NCBI GenBank assembly: GCA_030526115.1
Contig: JAUNDK010000008.1
Coordinates: forward strand, 1-58,548
Direction: 5' to 3'
Length of the DNA stretch: 58,548 nt
Origin: Clostridia bacterium
GTDB taxonomy: Bacteria; Bacillota; Clostridia; Oscillospirales; Acutalibacteraceae
The notes under the pieces were generated by a model, which ran no database searches, had not been told where the DNA came from, and saw only the letters and a program-made list of their open reading frames with translations. Positions within the stretch are counted from its first letter, which is position 1. Each line of letters opens with the position of its first letter. Position numbers and translations under genes: made by a program. Positions 16,197-24,945 of this stretch are shown piece after piece.

Positions 16197-16721
16197 ATGA
16201 CTTTACTTGAAGAAATGTATGCCCGCAGAAGCGTAAGAAAATACTCAGATGAGCCTGTTCCACAGGAAAAGCTCAATATGATAATCGAGGCAGGTCTGCT
16301 CGGCTGCACAGGCAGAAACACCCACTCCCCTGAGTTTATTGTGGTTACGGATAAGGCTTTACTCGAAAAGCTCTCACATGCCCGTGTAGGTGCCGCAAAA
16401 ATGCTCGAAGGTGCAGGAGCGGCAATTATCACGCTCGGCAACGCAGAGAAAACCGACACATGGGTTGAAGATGCCTCCATTGCCCTTGAGAACATGCACC
16501 TAATGGCTGATTCTCTCGGTCTCGGTTCATGCTGGATTCAGGGCAAAGGCAGAGAGGCGGAAAACGGCGAAAGCACAGAAGAGTATGTGCGCAAGCTCAC
16601 AGGTTTTGCCGATAATCTGAAACTCGTTGCAATACTTTCCATAGGATGTATTGAGGAGGGAACTCACCCAAAGGGATACACTAAGGATGATCTCGATTTT
16701 GAAAGAGTGAAATTTATATAA
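16197..16721 (+). CDS. Nitroreductase family protein
   Basis: A compact 174-residue flavin reductase of the nitroreductase fold. The N-terminal RRSVRKYSDEPVP is the FMN-phosphate-binding signature, and GLGSCWIQ near residue 105 is the second family motif. The GCTGRNTHSPEFIVV segment replaces the usual APS...QPW substrate loop. Physiological substrates of these small clostridial members are unknown; FMN binding and NAD(P)H use are inferred from the family. It is the last gene of the dusB operon, preceded by GCGGAGG and ended by a strong hairpin. Confidence 0.88.
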   Translation: MTLLEEMYARRSVRKYSDEPVPQEKLNMIIEAGLLGCTGRNTHSPEFIVVTDKALLEKLSHARVGAAKMLEGAGAAIITLGNAEKTDTWVEDASIALENMHLMADSLGLGSCWIQGKGREAENGESTEEYVRKLTGFADNLKLVAILSIGCIEEGTHPKGYTKDDLDFERVKFI

Positions 16722-16730
16722 TAATGCAAA

Positions 16731-16763
16731 AAGGGAATGTAAGCGAAAAACTTACATTCCCTT
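16731..16763. terminator. Bidirectional terminator
   Basis: AAGGGAATGTAAG (16731-16743) pairs perfectly with CTTACATTCCCTT (16751-16763) between convergent genes. A-rich and T-rich flanks lie on both sides. Confidence 0.85.
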
Positions 16764-16776
16764 AATTTTATATTTG

Positions 16777-17619
16777 TCAGCCGTTCTGTGCGCCCGGCTC
16801 GTTCTTTACAAAGGCATAGATATCATCCTCTTTTGCCTTGTCCTCATCTTTAACCTTACCGACAGGCTCGGAGTAAACTATATACTCTTCGCTGTTGTCG
16901 AGATTGAAAATCTCACCGAGAAGATCAAAATCAAAAGCACCGATTCCGCATGTGCCGAGGCCTGCCGCCTCACATGCCATGTAGAGTGCCTGACCCACAT
17001 GACCTACATCAACAAGGGCATGAACAGGGGATCCCGGTCCGTAACGCCACTCACTTCTGTAAGGAACCATACTCCAGTAGAATACTACATTTGCCTTTGC
17101 GCCCCATGCCTGACCCTCGAGAGTCCGGGTTACTGTTTTCTCCATATCCTCCACTTCGCCGAGGAACTCGAGTTCGTTATTCATTGGGAGATAGTGGTAC
17201 TTTCCCTGCTTTAGGCCCTCAACATTCATTACGATGAGATAAGTCTCAAAGGGATGTCTTGCACCGCCGCATGGAACTGTTCTCATGGTTGCGTAATTGT
17301 TACCCCTGATGCTCTTTACTCCCTGAGTTGCCCACAAAAGGAAAGAGAGCTCTAAAAGGCTCATACTCTCGCCTGAGTAAATTCTTCTTGAAACACGGTT
17401 GAAGCAAAGTGCCACATAATCTGTGCTGAGGTTTAAATCCTCAAAATTCATAGGGAGCTTTACTCTCTCGTCACTTACTGCGCTTTTTACAAGGGGCGGC
17501 TGAGGTAATCTTAACTGCTGGTGAGACTTGAATCTCTCCTCGCCGTCATGTGTGCGGAAACGAGTGTACTCTCTCCACTGCTCCTTCATTTCCTCATAGC
17601 CCGGTCTTTCGTCTATCAT
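16777..17619 (-). CDS. SagB-type nitroreductase/dehydrogenase
   Basis: The 280-residue protein starts at the ATG at 17619, which follows AAGGAAGGAT; longer frames upstream lack a ribosome binding site. It contains the nitroreductase fold in the SagB-type form: FNRVSRRIYSGESMSLLELS, LLWATQG, the PCGGARHPFETYLIV core, and AGLGTCGIGAFD. SagB proteins are FMN-dependent dehydrogenases that oxidise azoline rings in peptide natural products, but most stand-alone members in gut Firmicutes have no known substrate. No precursor peptide, cyclodehydratase or protease gene lies nearby, so a biosynthetic role is not supported here. Confidence 0.85.
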   Translation of the reverse strand: MIDERPGYEEMKEQWREYTRFRTHDGEERFKSHQQLRLPQPPLVKSAVSDERVKLPMNFEDLNLSTDYVALCFNRVSRRIYSGESMSLLELSFLLWATQGVKSIRGNNYATMRTVPCGGARHPFETYLIVMNVEGLKQGKYHYLPMNNELEFLGEVEDMEKTVTRTLEGQAWGAKANVVFYWSMVPYRSEWRYGPGSPVHALVDVGHVGQALYMACEAAGLGTCGIGAFDFDLLGEIFNLDNSEEYIVYSEPVGKVKDEDKAKEDDIYAFVKNEPGAQNG

Positions 17620-17716
17620 TGTGAAAAATCCTTCCTTAAAATAAATTTCCGTATAATTATAAACCTCAGGTGTGTAAAAGTAAAGAAAATTGAATAACAA
17701 ACCTATAATTATGCAA

Positions 17717-17749
17717 ACAGCAGACAATCATAAGCGATTTGTCTGCTGT
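17717..17749 (-). terminator. Hairpin terminator of the ECF transporter operon
   Basis: ACAGCAGACAA (17717-17727) pairs perfectly with TTGTCTGCTGT (17739-17749). On the minus strand it lies just after the EcfT stop and is followed by a short T-rich stretch (TTTGCATAATT), so termination may be partial. Confidence 0.65.
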
Positions 17750-17758
17750 AATTATTAT

Positions 17759-18586
17759 TCAGTTAAACGGGAACCAGAATCTTGAGCCGTTTCGATAATT
17801 GAGATACAGAGCAAAGGCGAAAGTGAGCACGCTCACAGCCATTGCGATAATATCCATGGCTCTGAACTTTCTGCCCATATACCATGTGCGCTTTTTGTTC
17901 TTACCGAAACCACGAAGTTCCATGGCGTTGGATATTACCTCTATTCTGTCCATACTGGAAAGAATGAGCGGAATAAGTATGGAACTTGCAGACTTTAATC
18001 TTTTAATGAGATTTTCTTTCTTACTCATCTCTATTCCCCTTGCCTGCTGTGCCTGGGAAATATCGTGATACTCCTTCTGAATATCAGGTATATAACGCAG
18101 GGCAAGGGCAACGGAATAAGCTATGCTGTATTTTACACCTATGCGGTTAAGGGAGGCCGCAAACTCGCTGGGGTTTGTTGTAGACACAAACAGCAATACT
18201 ATCGGTATGGTTGAAAGATACTTGAGTATTAAATTCAGGTGATAGAAAAGCTGTTCTGTTGTGACTACATAACGCCCTGCAATCGGGAACAGCACATGAC
18301 TGCTTCCGTAAATTTCCACGCCGTGCTGTGGTGCAAAAAGGAAAACAAGCACATTGTTAAGCACCATGAAAACCGCTGTGAAACCGAGGAGGAACGATAC
18401 CTCTTTCACCTTGATTTTCGATACGGCAAATAAAGCTATGCTGACAAGTGGAAGGGCAATAAGCAGTCTTGTATCGTAGGTTACCATGGCTGCAAGGCTT
18501 AAGAATATGAGACACACAAGCTTTGTTGCGCCTGTCAGCTTATGAATGGGAGATTCCTTTTCTATGTAATTGAATATATTTGTCAT
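17759..18586 (-). CDS. ecfT: ECF transporter transmembrane component EcfT
   Basis: A 275-residue membrane protein with five or six hydrophobic helices. The two Ala-Arg-Gly coupling motifs that contact the ATPases are seen as AQQARGIEM and AMELRGFGKN. EcfT joins the substrate-binding S component to the ATP-hydrolysing pair in energy-coupling-factor importers of vitamins and metals. It overlaps the upstream ATPase gene by four bases (ATGA) and is the last gene of the cassette. Confidence 0.93.
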   Translation of the reverse strand: MTNIFNYIEKESPIHKLTGATKLVCLIFLSLAAMVTYDTRLLIALPLVSIALFAVSKIKVKEVSFLLGFTAVFMVLNNVLVFLFAPQHGVEIYGSSHVLFPIAGRYVVTTEQLFYHLNLILKYLSTIPIVLLFVSTTNPSEFAASLNRIGVKYSIAYSVALALRYIPDIQKEYHDISQAQQARGIEMSKKENLIKRLKSASSILIPLILSSMDRIEVISNAMELRGFGKNKKRTWYMGRKFRAMDIIAMAVSVLTFAFALYLNYRNGSRFWFPFN

Positions 18587-20292
18587 TTTCTTGCCACCTC
18601 CCTCTCATAGTCAATGAATTTTCTGACGAACGCTGTGGCATCGTCTATTCCGCAGATATTTGCAAGATTATAAAGTGATGTCTCCTTAAGGTTTGCCCTG
18701 CTGATAACATCAGGGTTTGTGAGAACCGCCGCACCGTCTGTGTCGGCAATAATCTTACCACCTGTGAAAACTATGGAACGCTTTGTGTACTCCAGCATGA
18801 GGTGCATATCATGGGTAATTATGAGCACTGTCATGCCCATGTCGTTGAGCTTCTCAAGGAAGTCCATAATCTCGGTATAATGGCGGTAATCCTGTCCTGC
18901 GGTAGGCTCATCGAGAATGATAATCTCAGGCTTTAAAACAAGAATAGAAGCTATGGTAACTCTCTTTTTCTGGCCGTAGCTGAGGGCTGAAACCGGCCAG
19001 TTTCTGAAAGGCCAGAGTCCGCATATTCTGAGGGCTTCATCCACACGCTCTTTTATGGTCTGCCCGTCAAAACCTCTTGTGACAAGACCGAGAGCGACTT
19101 CATCGTAAATCTGAACCTTGGATATCATCTGATTCGGATTCTGCATTACATAGCCTATGTGATCCGCCCTCTCCTTTATGGATAAATCGGAAATATCTTT
19201 TCCTTTTAAGAACATTCTGCCCTTCTGTGGAGTCTCAAATCCGCATATGAGCTTTGCGAAGGTGGATTTACCCGCACCGTTGGTTCCTACTACTGCGGTA
19301 AGTTCTCCCTTTCTGACCTCTGTGCTGATGTTCTCTATTGCCTTAAAGCCTCCGGAATATGTGAATTCTATATCCTCGGCACTGAAAATAACTCCGTTTG
19401 TATTGTCCTTTTTGGGAATATCAATATTGTTAAACCACACTCTGAGTCTGATTTTATCCTCCTCGGAAAGTCTGATTGTTTCAATATTCCAGGGGTTCAT
19501 TTCAGGGCGGATATTCACTCCCGCATACTTGAGGGCTGTGATATACAGAGGCTCTCTTATGCCGTGCTTTTCCAGTAAATCGGAGCTTAAGAGTTCATCC
19601 GGGGATGTATCGGAGATTATTCTTCCCTCACCCATGAGGACAACCCTGTCCACATGGCGGTGAAGTACATCTTCAAGACGATGCTCAATGATAACAACCG
19701 CCGCACCTGTCTCCTCGTGAATTCTGTCGATAAGTTCTATCGCCTGCTTGCCTGTGGCAGGGTCGAGGTTTGCGAGGGGTTCGTCAAAAAGGAAAAGATC
19801 CACATCTTCAACCATTACCCCGGCAAGGGAAACCCTCTGCTTCTGTCCGCCGGAGAGTTCGCTCGGTGCATGGTGGAGTAAATCCTGCACATTAACAGCC
19901 TTTGCTGCTCTGATTACCTTATCGTGTAAATCAGGCTCGCCGACCATATTATTCTCGAGGGCAAAGGCAATATCCTCGGCAACTGTAAGACCTATGAACT
20001 GGCCGTCACTGTCCTGCAGAACAGTACCGACAGTCTGGGAAATCTCGAAGATACCCATGTCAGAGGTTTCTTTGCCGTTAATTGTTACACTGCCTGTTTT
20101 TTCACCCTGATAAGAAAAAGGAATGAGTCCGTTAATACAGTGAATGAGTGTGGACTTACCACAGCCGGAAGGTCCTGCTATAAGAACCTTCTCGCCCTTT
20201 TTAATCTCGAGGTTAATATCATAAAGAGTTGGCTCCGCCTGAGCGTTATATTTAAAACCGAAGTTTTCAAATTTCAATATAGTTTCAGCCAT
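18583..20292 (-). CDS. ECF transporter fused double ATPase
   Basis: The 569-residue protein contains two ABC ATPase domains in one chain. The first has Walker A GPSGCGKST (residues 40-48), LSGGQKQR and LFDEPLANLDP. The second has GTNGAGKST from residue 336, LSYGQKKR (a variant signature) and ILDEPTAGQD. This is the fused form of EcfA1/EcfA2. It should power the EcfT encoded next and the S component encoded upstream at 20415-20969, from which it is separated by a hairpin. The start has a modest site (CGGAGG) seven to eight bases upstream. Confidence 0.93.
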   Translation of the reverse strand: MAETILKFENFGFKYNAQAEPTLYDINLEIKKGEKVLIAGPSGCGKSTLIHCINGLIPFSYQGEKTGSVTINGKETSDMGIFEISQTVGTVLQDSDGQFIGLTVAEDIAFALENNMVGEPDLHDKVIRAAKAVNVQDLLHHAPSELSGGQKQRVSLAGVMVEDVDLFLFDEPLANLDPATGKQAIELIDRIHEETGAAVVIIEHRLEDVLHRHVDRVVLMGEGRIISDTSPDELLSSDLLEKHGIREPLYITALKYAGVNIRPEMNPWNIETIRLSEEDKIRLRVWFNNIDIPKKDNTNGVIFSAEDIEFTYSGGFKAIENISTEVRKGELTAVVGTNGAGKSTFAKLICGFETPQKGRMFLKGKDISDLSIKERADHIGYVMQNPNQMISKVQIYDEVALGLVTRGFDGQTIKERVDEALRICGLWPFRNWPVSALSYGQKKRVTIASILVLKPEIIILDEPTAGQDYRHYTEIMDFLEKLNDMGMTVLIITHDMHLMLEYTKRSIVFTGGKIIADTDGAAVLTNPDVISRANLKETSLYNLANICGIDDATAFVRKFIDYEREVARK

Positions 20293-20375
20293 AATTTCCT
20301 CCGTTATTTTCTGTCATACAGAAAAGCATACCACCATTATAAGCTATGTTTATACTCTTGTATATAACAGAAATG

Positions 20376-20397
20376 CGGCAGGAGAAAACCCCTGCCG
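20376..20397. other. Hairpin between S-component and ATPase genes
   Basis: CGGCAGG (20376-20382) pairs with CCTGCCG (20391-20397) in the 122-base gap. The T-run is weak on the minus strand, so it is more likely a partial terminator or mRNA stabiliser, allowing more S component than ATPase. Confidence 0.45.
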
Positions 20398-20414
20398 TTT
20401 CCATTTAATTTAAA

Positions 20415-20969
20415 TTACTTTTCCTGAGTAAGGCTGCCCTTCTTTGGCTTTGTTGCGGCATAAGCAACAATAAGAAGTGAACCGATAATTGCTGTTGTTA
20501 CAATGTTTGCTGTTGCGGAAACAAGTCCCTGAGCAAAGAGCTTCTCAACAGGCTCGCTGTAAATAACAATGTCGAGAACAGGTGCTACAAGACCCCAGCA
20601 GATTAAGTGGGATACAACCTGACCGATGTTGAACTTTACAATCTCTTTTGCGCCGATTGCACCGTCGTTGATATTTACGAAGAACTTACCTGCAAGACCT
20701 GCGAGGAGACCGAACACGCCGGAAGCGATAACCCAGCTCCACCATACGCCCCAGCCGAAGCTGAAGTCAATGAGTGCATGACCGATGAAACCGATGAGGA
20801 GACCTTCAATCGGACCGAATGCAACAGCCATGAATCCGAGAAGACCATACTGAATGGAAATGTTTGTGTTCGGGACAGGGCTTGGGATAGCAACAAAACG
20901 TCCGAGAACAAAGAAGAGAGCTGCGCCGATACCGACAGCTACAATTGACTTAACCGGAGATTTTTTCAT
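20415..20969 (-). CDS. ECF transporter S component, UPF0397 family
   Basis: A 184-residue protein with about five or six hydrophobic helices. It closely follows the UPF0397 pattern: MKKSPVKSIVAVGIGAALFF, then RFVAIPSPVPNTNISIQY, LIGFIGHALIDFS, WWSWVIASGVFGL and WGLVAPVLDIVIYSEP. Family members are ECF-type substrate-capture proteins (related to the riboflavin S component), and their ligand is not established to my knowledge. AAAGGAGT precedes the ATG. Its direct linkage to a complete ECF module makes it a dedicated transporter rather than one sharing a group II module. Confidence 0.9.
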   Translation of the reverse strand: MKKSPVKSIVAVGIGAALFFVLGRFVAIPSPVPNTNISIQYGLLGFMAVAFGPIEGLLIGFIGHALIDFSFGWGVWWSWVIASGVFGLLAGLAGKFFVNINDGAIGAKEIVKFNIGQVVSHLICWGLVAPVLDIVIYSEPVEKLFAQGLVSATANIVTTAIIGSLLIVAYAATKPKKGSLTQEK

Positions 20970-21034
20970 TATATTTCTGACTCCTTTAATATATTTTTCT
21001 TTCGATTATATGCTAAGTGGCATAAACCTTTTCA

Positions 21035-21062
21035 ATTATAGCAATACTAAACATTTTGTCAA
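21035..21062 (-). promoter_or_regulatory. Promoter of the ECF transporter operon
   Basis: On the minus strand TTGACA (21062-21057), a 16-base spacer and TATAAT (21040-21035). The leader is about 60 bases; no riboswitch was recognised in it. Confidence 0.8.
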
Positions 21063-21143
21063 CGAAAATATGGTTTTTTCCCTTAATTTCGGACTTTTCC
21101 ACAGGCTGACAAAAATAAATATGCCATATCTTCCTCTTTGTGG

Positions 21144-21149
21144 TATAAT
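21144..21149 (+). promoter_or_regulatory. Extended -10 promoter of SGNH-pepF operon
   Basis: TGTGGTATAATC contains a perfect -10 (21144-21149) with an upstream TG element; the -35 is poor. AGGGAGGG follows shortly before the ATG at 21174. Confidence 0.5.
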
Positions 21150-21173
21150 CGACCTGTATAAGGGAGGGAAATC

Positions 21174-21956
21174 ATGAAAGTATTGTTTCTTGGCAACAGC
21201 CATACCTATTATAACGATATGCCTCATATATTTGAGAACATATGCAAAGAGCGTGAAAAAAATGTGGAAGTACACATGCAGGCCCATCCGGGAGTAACCT
21301 ATGAATGGCACCTGAGTGAGAATACCGAGCTCAGATATGCAATGATGTATGGTCACTATGACTATATCATCATGCAGCAGGCTTCTCATATTCCGTGCCC
21401 GAGCAAAGAGGAAACCCATCGTGATGCAAAAACCATCATCGCCATGGCAAAGGATAATGGCGTAACACCCATTCAGACCATGCCATGGGCAGAAAAAGAT
21501 TATCCCGAACATCAGGCGACCATGTATGATGTTTTCTGTTCTCTGCATGATGAAACAGGCATCAGATTAAATCCCGTCGGTAATGTTTTCGAGGATGTTC
21601 TGAGCAATCATCCTGAAATAAATATGTACTGGCTCGATAATCGCCACGCATCGGCTTACGGAAGCTATGCCGCCGCCATGTGCGCCTATGCAACCATATT
21701 CGGTGAGAGCGTTCAGGGACTTTCTCCAATGAGCTACGATACGTTCAGAGTCGCTGACGAAAACTGGTCAAAAATCGCTGAGGCAAGAAAAGCCTGCAAC
21801 GAAGACCCCGAGAACTTCTCTTTAAGAGAAAAACTCACAGAACTCTGCAAAGAGTACATTAAGCCTGTCATGACAGAGGCGGAAGCAAGAGTCGAACTCG
21901 AAAGCGACAAGGCTGAAATTTTACAGAAACTTGTAGACAAATATGCATTAAAATAA
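21174..21956 (+). CDS. SGNH/GDSL-like hydrolase family protein
   Basis: A 260-residue protein whose first block, MKVLFLGNSHTYYNDMP, carries the GNSH variant of the SGNH nucleophile Ser. A block III-like YIIMQQAS and a C-terminal WLDNRHASAYGSY, which supplies the Asp and His of the triad, complete the pattern. The last 70 residues are a charged helical extension. It resembles cytosolic DUF4886-type SGNH proteins and has no signal peptide; the ester or glycan substrate is unknown. It is in an operon with pepF, 14 bases upstream. Confidence 0.8.
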   Translation: MKVLFLGNSHTYYNDMPHIFENICKEREKNVEVHMQAHPGVTYEWHLSENTELRYAMMYGHYDYIIMQQASHIPCPSKEETHRDAKTIIAMAKDNGVTPIQTMPWAEKDYPEHQATMYDVFCSLHDETGIRLNPVGNVFEDVLSNHPEINMYWLDNRHASAYGSYAAAMCAYATIFGESVQGLSPMSYDTFRVADENWSKIAEARKACNEDPENFSLREKLTELCKEYIKPVMTEAEARVELESDKAEILQKLVDKYALK

Positions 21957-21970
21957 AGGAGACCACAATT

Positions 21971-23785
21971 ATGGAACTTGCAAGAAGACAGGATGTTCCC
22001 GTAAACGAAACATGGGACCTTTCTCTGCTTTATAAGACAGAGGAGGACATGTATGCCGATGTTGAAAAGGCAGAAAAACTCACAGAGAAAATTGTTGCCG
22101 ATTACAAGGGCAACTTAAACAACTCAGAAAACATAGTAAAGTGCCTCGATGAGCTGGAGCAGGTACTTATCCTTCATTACCTGACAGGAGCCTATGCAAA
22201 CCTCGCAGTTGAGGTTGATTACTATGACAACCATAATCAGGAGAGAAGTGCAAAAGTGGGTGACCGCCTTGCAAAAATGGACAGTGACCTCTCCTTTGTG
22301 AACAGCGAAATCCTCATGGCTGACGATGCAGTAATCGATGAGGCTATAGAGCTTGCAAAGGGTTCAAAAAACTACCTCAAAGATTTACGCAAAAAGAAGG
22401 CTCATCAGCTTTCTCCTGAAACAGAGAAGGTTCTCGCTGCCCTCGGTCAGAGCTTCGACACACCTTACAGTGTTTACAACATGACAAAGCTTGCCGATAT
22501 GCAGTTCGGCACATTTGAGGTAAACGGCAAGGAATATCCCCTCGGTTATTCCCTCTTCGAGGATAACTATGAGTATGAGGTTGACACAGACATAAGAAGA
22601 ACAGCTTTCAGAAAGTTCTACGATAAACTTGCTCAGTATCAGAACAGCACCGCAACAGCTTATAATGCACAGGTATCTCACGAGAAGAGAATGGCAGATC
22701 TCCGCGGTTATAATAATGTATTCGAGTACCTCCTCGATGACCAGAAGGTAAGCATGGAGATGTATAACCGCCAGATAGATTTAATCACAGAGAAGCTTGC
22801 ACCGCATCTTCAGAAGTACGCAAAGCTCCTCGGCAAGATTCACAAGCTCGACAGGATGACTTTTGCAGATCTCAAGCTCGCAGTTGACCCTGAGTTCGAC
22901 CCAAGAGTTACAATTGAGGAGTCAAAGGAATATGTAAAGAAGGGCCTTGCCTGCCTCGGTGAGGACTATGTAAAGATTGTAGAAAGAGCATTTGACGAAA
23001 GATGGTTCGACTTCGCAAAGAACCAGGGCAAGTGCACAGGCGGTTTCTGTGAAACTCCTTACGGAAAGAATGCCTACATTCTCCTCTCATGGAATGACAG
23101 AATGGCAGATGTATTCACAGAAGCTCACGAGCTCGGTCACGCAGGTCACTTCAGCATGTGCAACAGTGAACAGTCTCTTTTTGACACAGAGGTTTCCACT
23201 TACTTTGTTGAGGCTCCGTCCACAATGAACGAGCTACTCATGGCACAGTACCTCTTAAAGAGCAATCCTGACAAGCGTTTCCGCAGATGGGTACTCTCCA
23301 GCATGATAGGACATACCTACTATCACAACTTTGTAACCCACCTTCGCGAGGCATGGTACCAGAGAGAGGTTTATAAAATCATCGATGAGGGTGGCAGTGT
23401 AACAGCCGACAAGCTCAACGAGATATTCAGAAAGAACCTCGAGCTTTTCTGGGGTGATGCAGTTGAGATTACAGAGGGCGCAGAGCTCACATGGATGCGC
23501 CAGCCACATTATTATATGGGACTTTATCCATACACATACAGCGCAGGTCTGACAGTTGCAACAGAGGTTGCAAGAAGAATCGAGAAAGAGGGTCAGCCTG
23601 CTGTTGAGGACTGGAAGAATGTTCTTCGTGCAGGAAGCACTCTCGATCCGCTCGGCCTTGCAAAGCTCGCAAAGGTTGACATCAGCACAGACGAACCTCT
23701 GCTCAGAACAATTGAGTATATCGGTTCCATCATCGATGAAATCTGCAAACTCACAGAGGAACTTGACGGTATCACAGTTGAATAA
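21971..23785 (+). CDS. pepF: Oligoendopeptidase F (M3B metallopeptidase)
   Basis: A 604-residue M3 family zinc peptidase. The zinc site HELGH starts at His386 within TEAHELGHAGHF, with the downstream Glu in STYFVEAPSTMNE. The preceding segment KCTGGFCETPYG and the helical N-terminal domain are typical of PepF. It degrades short cytoplasmic peptides. There is a good site (AAGGAGA) upstream and a terminator downstream. Confidence 0.95.
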   Translation: MELARRQDVPVNETWDLSLLYKTEEDMYADVEKAEKLTEKIVADYKGNLNNSENIVKCLDELEQVLILHYLTGAYANLAVEVDYYDNHNQERSAKVGDRLAKMDSDLSFVNSEILMADDAVIDEAIELAKGSKNYLKDLRKKKAHQLSPETEKVLAALGQSFDTPYSVYNMTKLADMQFGTFEVNGKEYPLGYSLFEDNYEYEVDTDIRRTAFRKFYDKLAQYQNSTATAYNAQVSHEKRMADLRGYNNVFEYLLDDQKVSMEMYNRQIDLITEKLAPHLQKYAKLLGKIHKLDRMTFADLKLAVDPEFDPRVTIEESKEYVKKGLACLGEDYVKIVERAFDERWFDFAKNQGKCTGGFCETPYGKNAYILLSWNDRMADVFTEAHELGHAGHFSMCNSEQSLFDTEVSTYFVEAPSTMNELLMAQYLLKSNPDKRFRRWVLSSMIGHTYYHNFVTHLREAWYQREVYKIIDEGGSVTADKLNEIFRKNLELFWGDAVEITEGAELTWMRQPHYYMGLYPYTYSAGLTVATEVARRIEKEGQPAVEDWKNVLRAGSTLDPLGLAKLAKVDISTDEPLLRTIEYIGSIIDEICKLTEELDGITVE

Positions 23786-23793
23786 AACAACAG

Positions 23794-23822
23794 AAGGAGT
23801 CGGCAAAACCGGCTCCTTTGTG
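23794..23822 (+). terminator. Rho-independent terminator after pepF
   Basis: AAGGAGTCGG (23794-23803) pairs with CCGGCTCCTT (23809-23818) followed by a short T stretch. Confidence 0.7.
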
Positions 23823-23836
23823 CTATCTCTGAATAA

Positions 23837-24325
23837 TTATCTGTGATTTCCAAGATGTTTCAGATAAAACCTGTTCATGGTACTGTGTACCACAGATGCC
23901 GGTTTTTCTATCTGATTATATCCACGTTTTTCATAGAGTGATATTGCTGTCTGTAAATTTGTGTGAGTCTCGAGATACATGTTCTTAAAACCACTTTCTC
24001 CTGCTTTATTTTCGATGAATTCGAGCAGGTATTTTCCGAGGCCCTTACCCTTTGCTTCGTCTGCAAGGTAAAGTTTCTGAAGCTCTGCACAGCTTTCAAA
24101 ATGAGGGAAAACTTCATATCCCACGCTGCCTATGATATTCCCGCAGTTATTCTCAAGCACAAAATATTCTCTGTCGGATTTACCATTATAATATTCAAAA
24201 AGATTATCCAGCATACTGTCAAAATATGCTGTACCCGGAATATCCAGTTCGTATTTCTCGAGATTATTTCTTATTAACTCTGCAACCGCTGTATTGTCTG
24301 CTGCTTCAATTTTTCTAATCTTCAT
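23837..24325 (-). CDS. GNAT family N-acetyltransferase
   Basis: 162 residues from the ATG at 24325, which follows AAGGAG; the longer frame upstream has no ribosome binding site. The acetyl-CoA pyrophosphate-binding motif is seen as LADEAKGKGLGKYLL, with the family's beta-4/beta-5 region (YLETHTNLQTAISLYEKRGY). The substrate is unknown. It stands alone between pepF and the NifX-like gene and has no visible terminator other than the pepF hairpin region. Confidence 0.88.
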   Translation of the reverse strand: MKIRKIEAADNTAVAELIRNNLEKYELDIPGTAYFDSMLDNLFEYYNGKSDREYFVLENNCGNIIGSVGYEVFPHFESCAELQKLYLADEAKGKGLGKYLLEFIENKAGESGFKNMYLETHTNLQTAISLYEKRGYNQIEKPASVVHSTMNRFYLKHLGNHR

Positions 24326-24389
24326 AAACAGTCTCCTTATTTCACACTTAATAGAACTATACTCCCATTCAACCGGAAAAACAATCAAA

Positions 24390-24418
24390 AACAGCACTGC
24401 CGTCAAAACAGTGCTGTT
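24390..24418 (-). terminator. Rho-independent terminator after NifX-like gene
   Basis: AACAGCACTG (24390-24399) pairs perfectly with CAGTGCTGTT (24409-24418); on the minus strand it is followed by TTTTGATTGTTTTT. Confidence 0.8.
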
Positions 24419-24429
24419 CGTAATTATTA

Positions 24430-24837
24430 TCAGTTGTGGCAGGAATGTCCGTCTTCGTGAGAACCGCAGGAATGCTCTCCGCAGTTGTGACCTTCTTCAT
24501 GGCTGTGATGATTGCACTTAATGTCAGGGTTATAGTTAAGCTCACCGGAAAGATATGCTTTAACAGCATCATCACAGCTGCCGGATACTCCACCGAAAAG
24601 CTGAATACCTGCTGAAGCAAGGGCATTCTGTGCGCCTGCACCGATACCGCCGCAGATAAGCACATCGGTTCTGATGGAAGCAAGCACACCTGCCAGAGCT
24701 CCATGACCGCTTCCCACTGTGCTGATTACTGTTGTGTATGTAATCTCTCCGTTCTCCACATCGTAAACCTTGAACTGCTCACTGTGTCCGAAATGCTGAA
24801 ATATTTCTTCGTTCTGATATGTAACCGCTATTCTCAT
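24430..24837 (-). CDS. NifX/NifB-like dinitrogenase cofactor-family protein with His/Cys-rich tail
   Basis: 135 residues from the ATG at 24837, which follows AGGAG; an upstream ATG at 24864 is less well placed. Residues 1-100 form the NifX-like domain (MRIAVTYQNEEIFQHFGHSE, ICGGIGAGAQNALASAGIQL). The last 30 residues are a metal-binding tail of His, Cys, Glu and Gly with repeated HEEGHNCG/HEDGHSCH units. No nitrogenase genes are present in the window; in anaerobes such stand-alone proteins are common and their cofactor is uncertain. The tail suggests nickel, zinc or iron handling. DUF134 proteins such as the one at 4444 are frequent genomic partners of this family. Confidence 0.88.
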   Translation of the reverse strand: MRIAVTYQNEEIFQHFGHSEQFKVYDVENGEITYTTVISTVGSGHGALAGVLASIRTDVLICGGIGAGAQNALASAGIQLFGGVSGSCDDAVKAYLSGELNYNPDIKCNHHSHEEGHNCGEHSCGSHEDGHSCHN

Positions 24838-24945
24838 TGTATTTTCTCCTTTTGAATTGTTCATGATAATATTGTTTGCTGCAATAACTTTTTAAACTAT
24901 CTGCAACGAATGCAAAAACAGAAAAACACTCTCAGTTTGTATTTA

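Noticed and set aside
20970..21034. Vitamin riboswitch (FMN, TPP, cobalamin) in the ECF operon leader
   Set aside because: The leader of about 65 bases is too short, and none of the known core motifs is present.
23837..24406. Longer start for the GNAT gene at 24406
   Set aside because: The first 27 residues are hydrophobic and unlike GNAT proteins; the ATG at 24325 follows AAGGAG.
24430..24837. Nitrogen fixation locus
   Set aside because: Only a NifX-like domain protein is present; no nifH, D, K, E, N or B gene is in the window.
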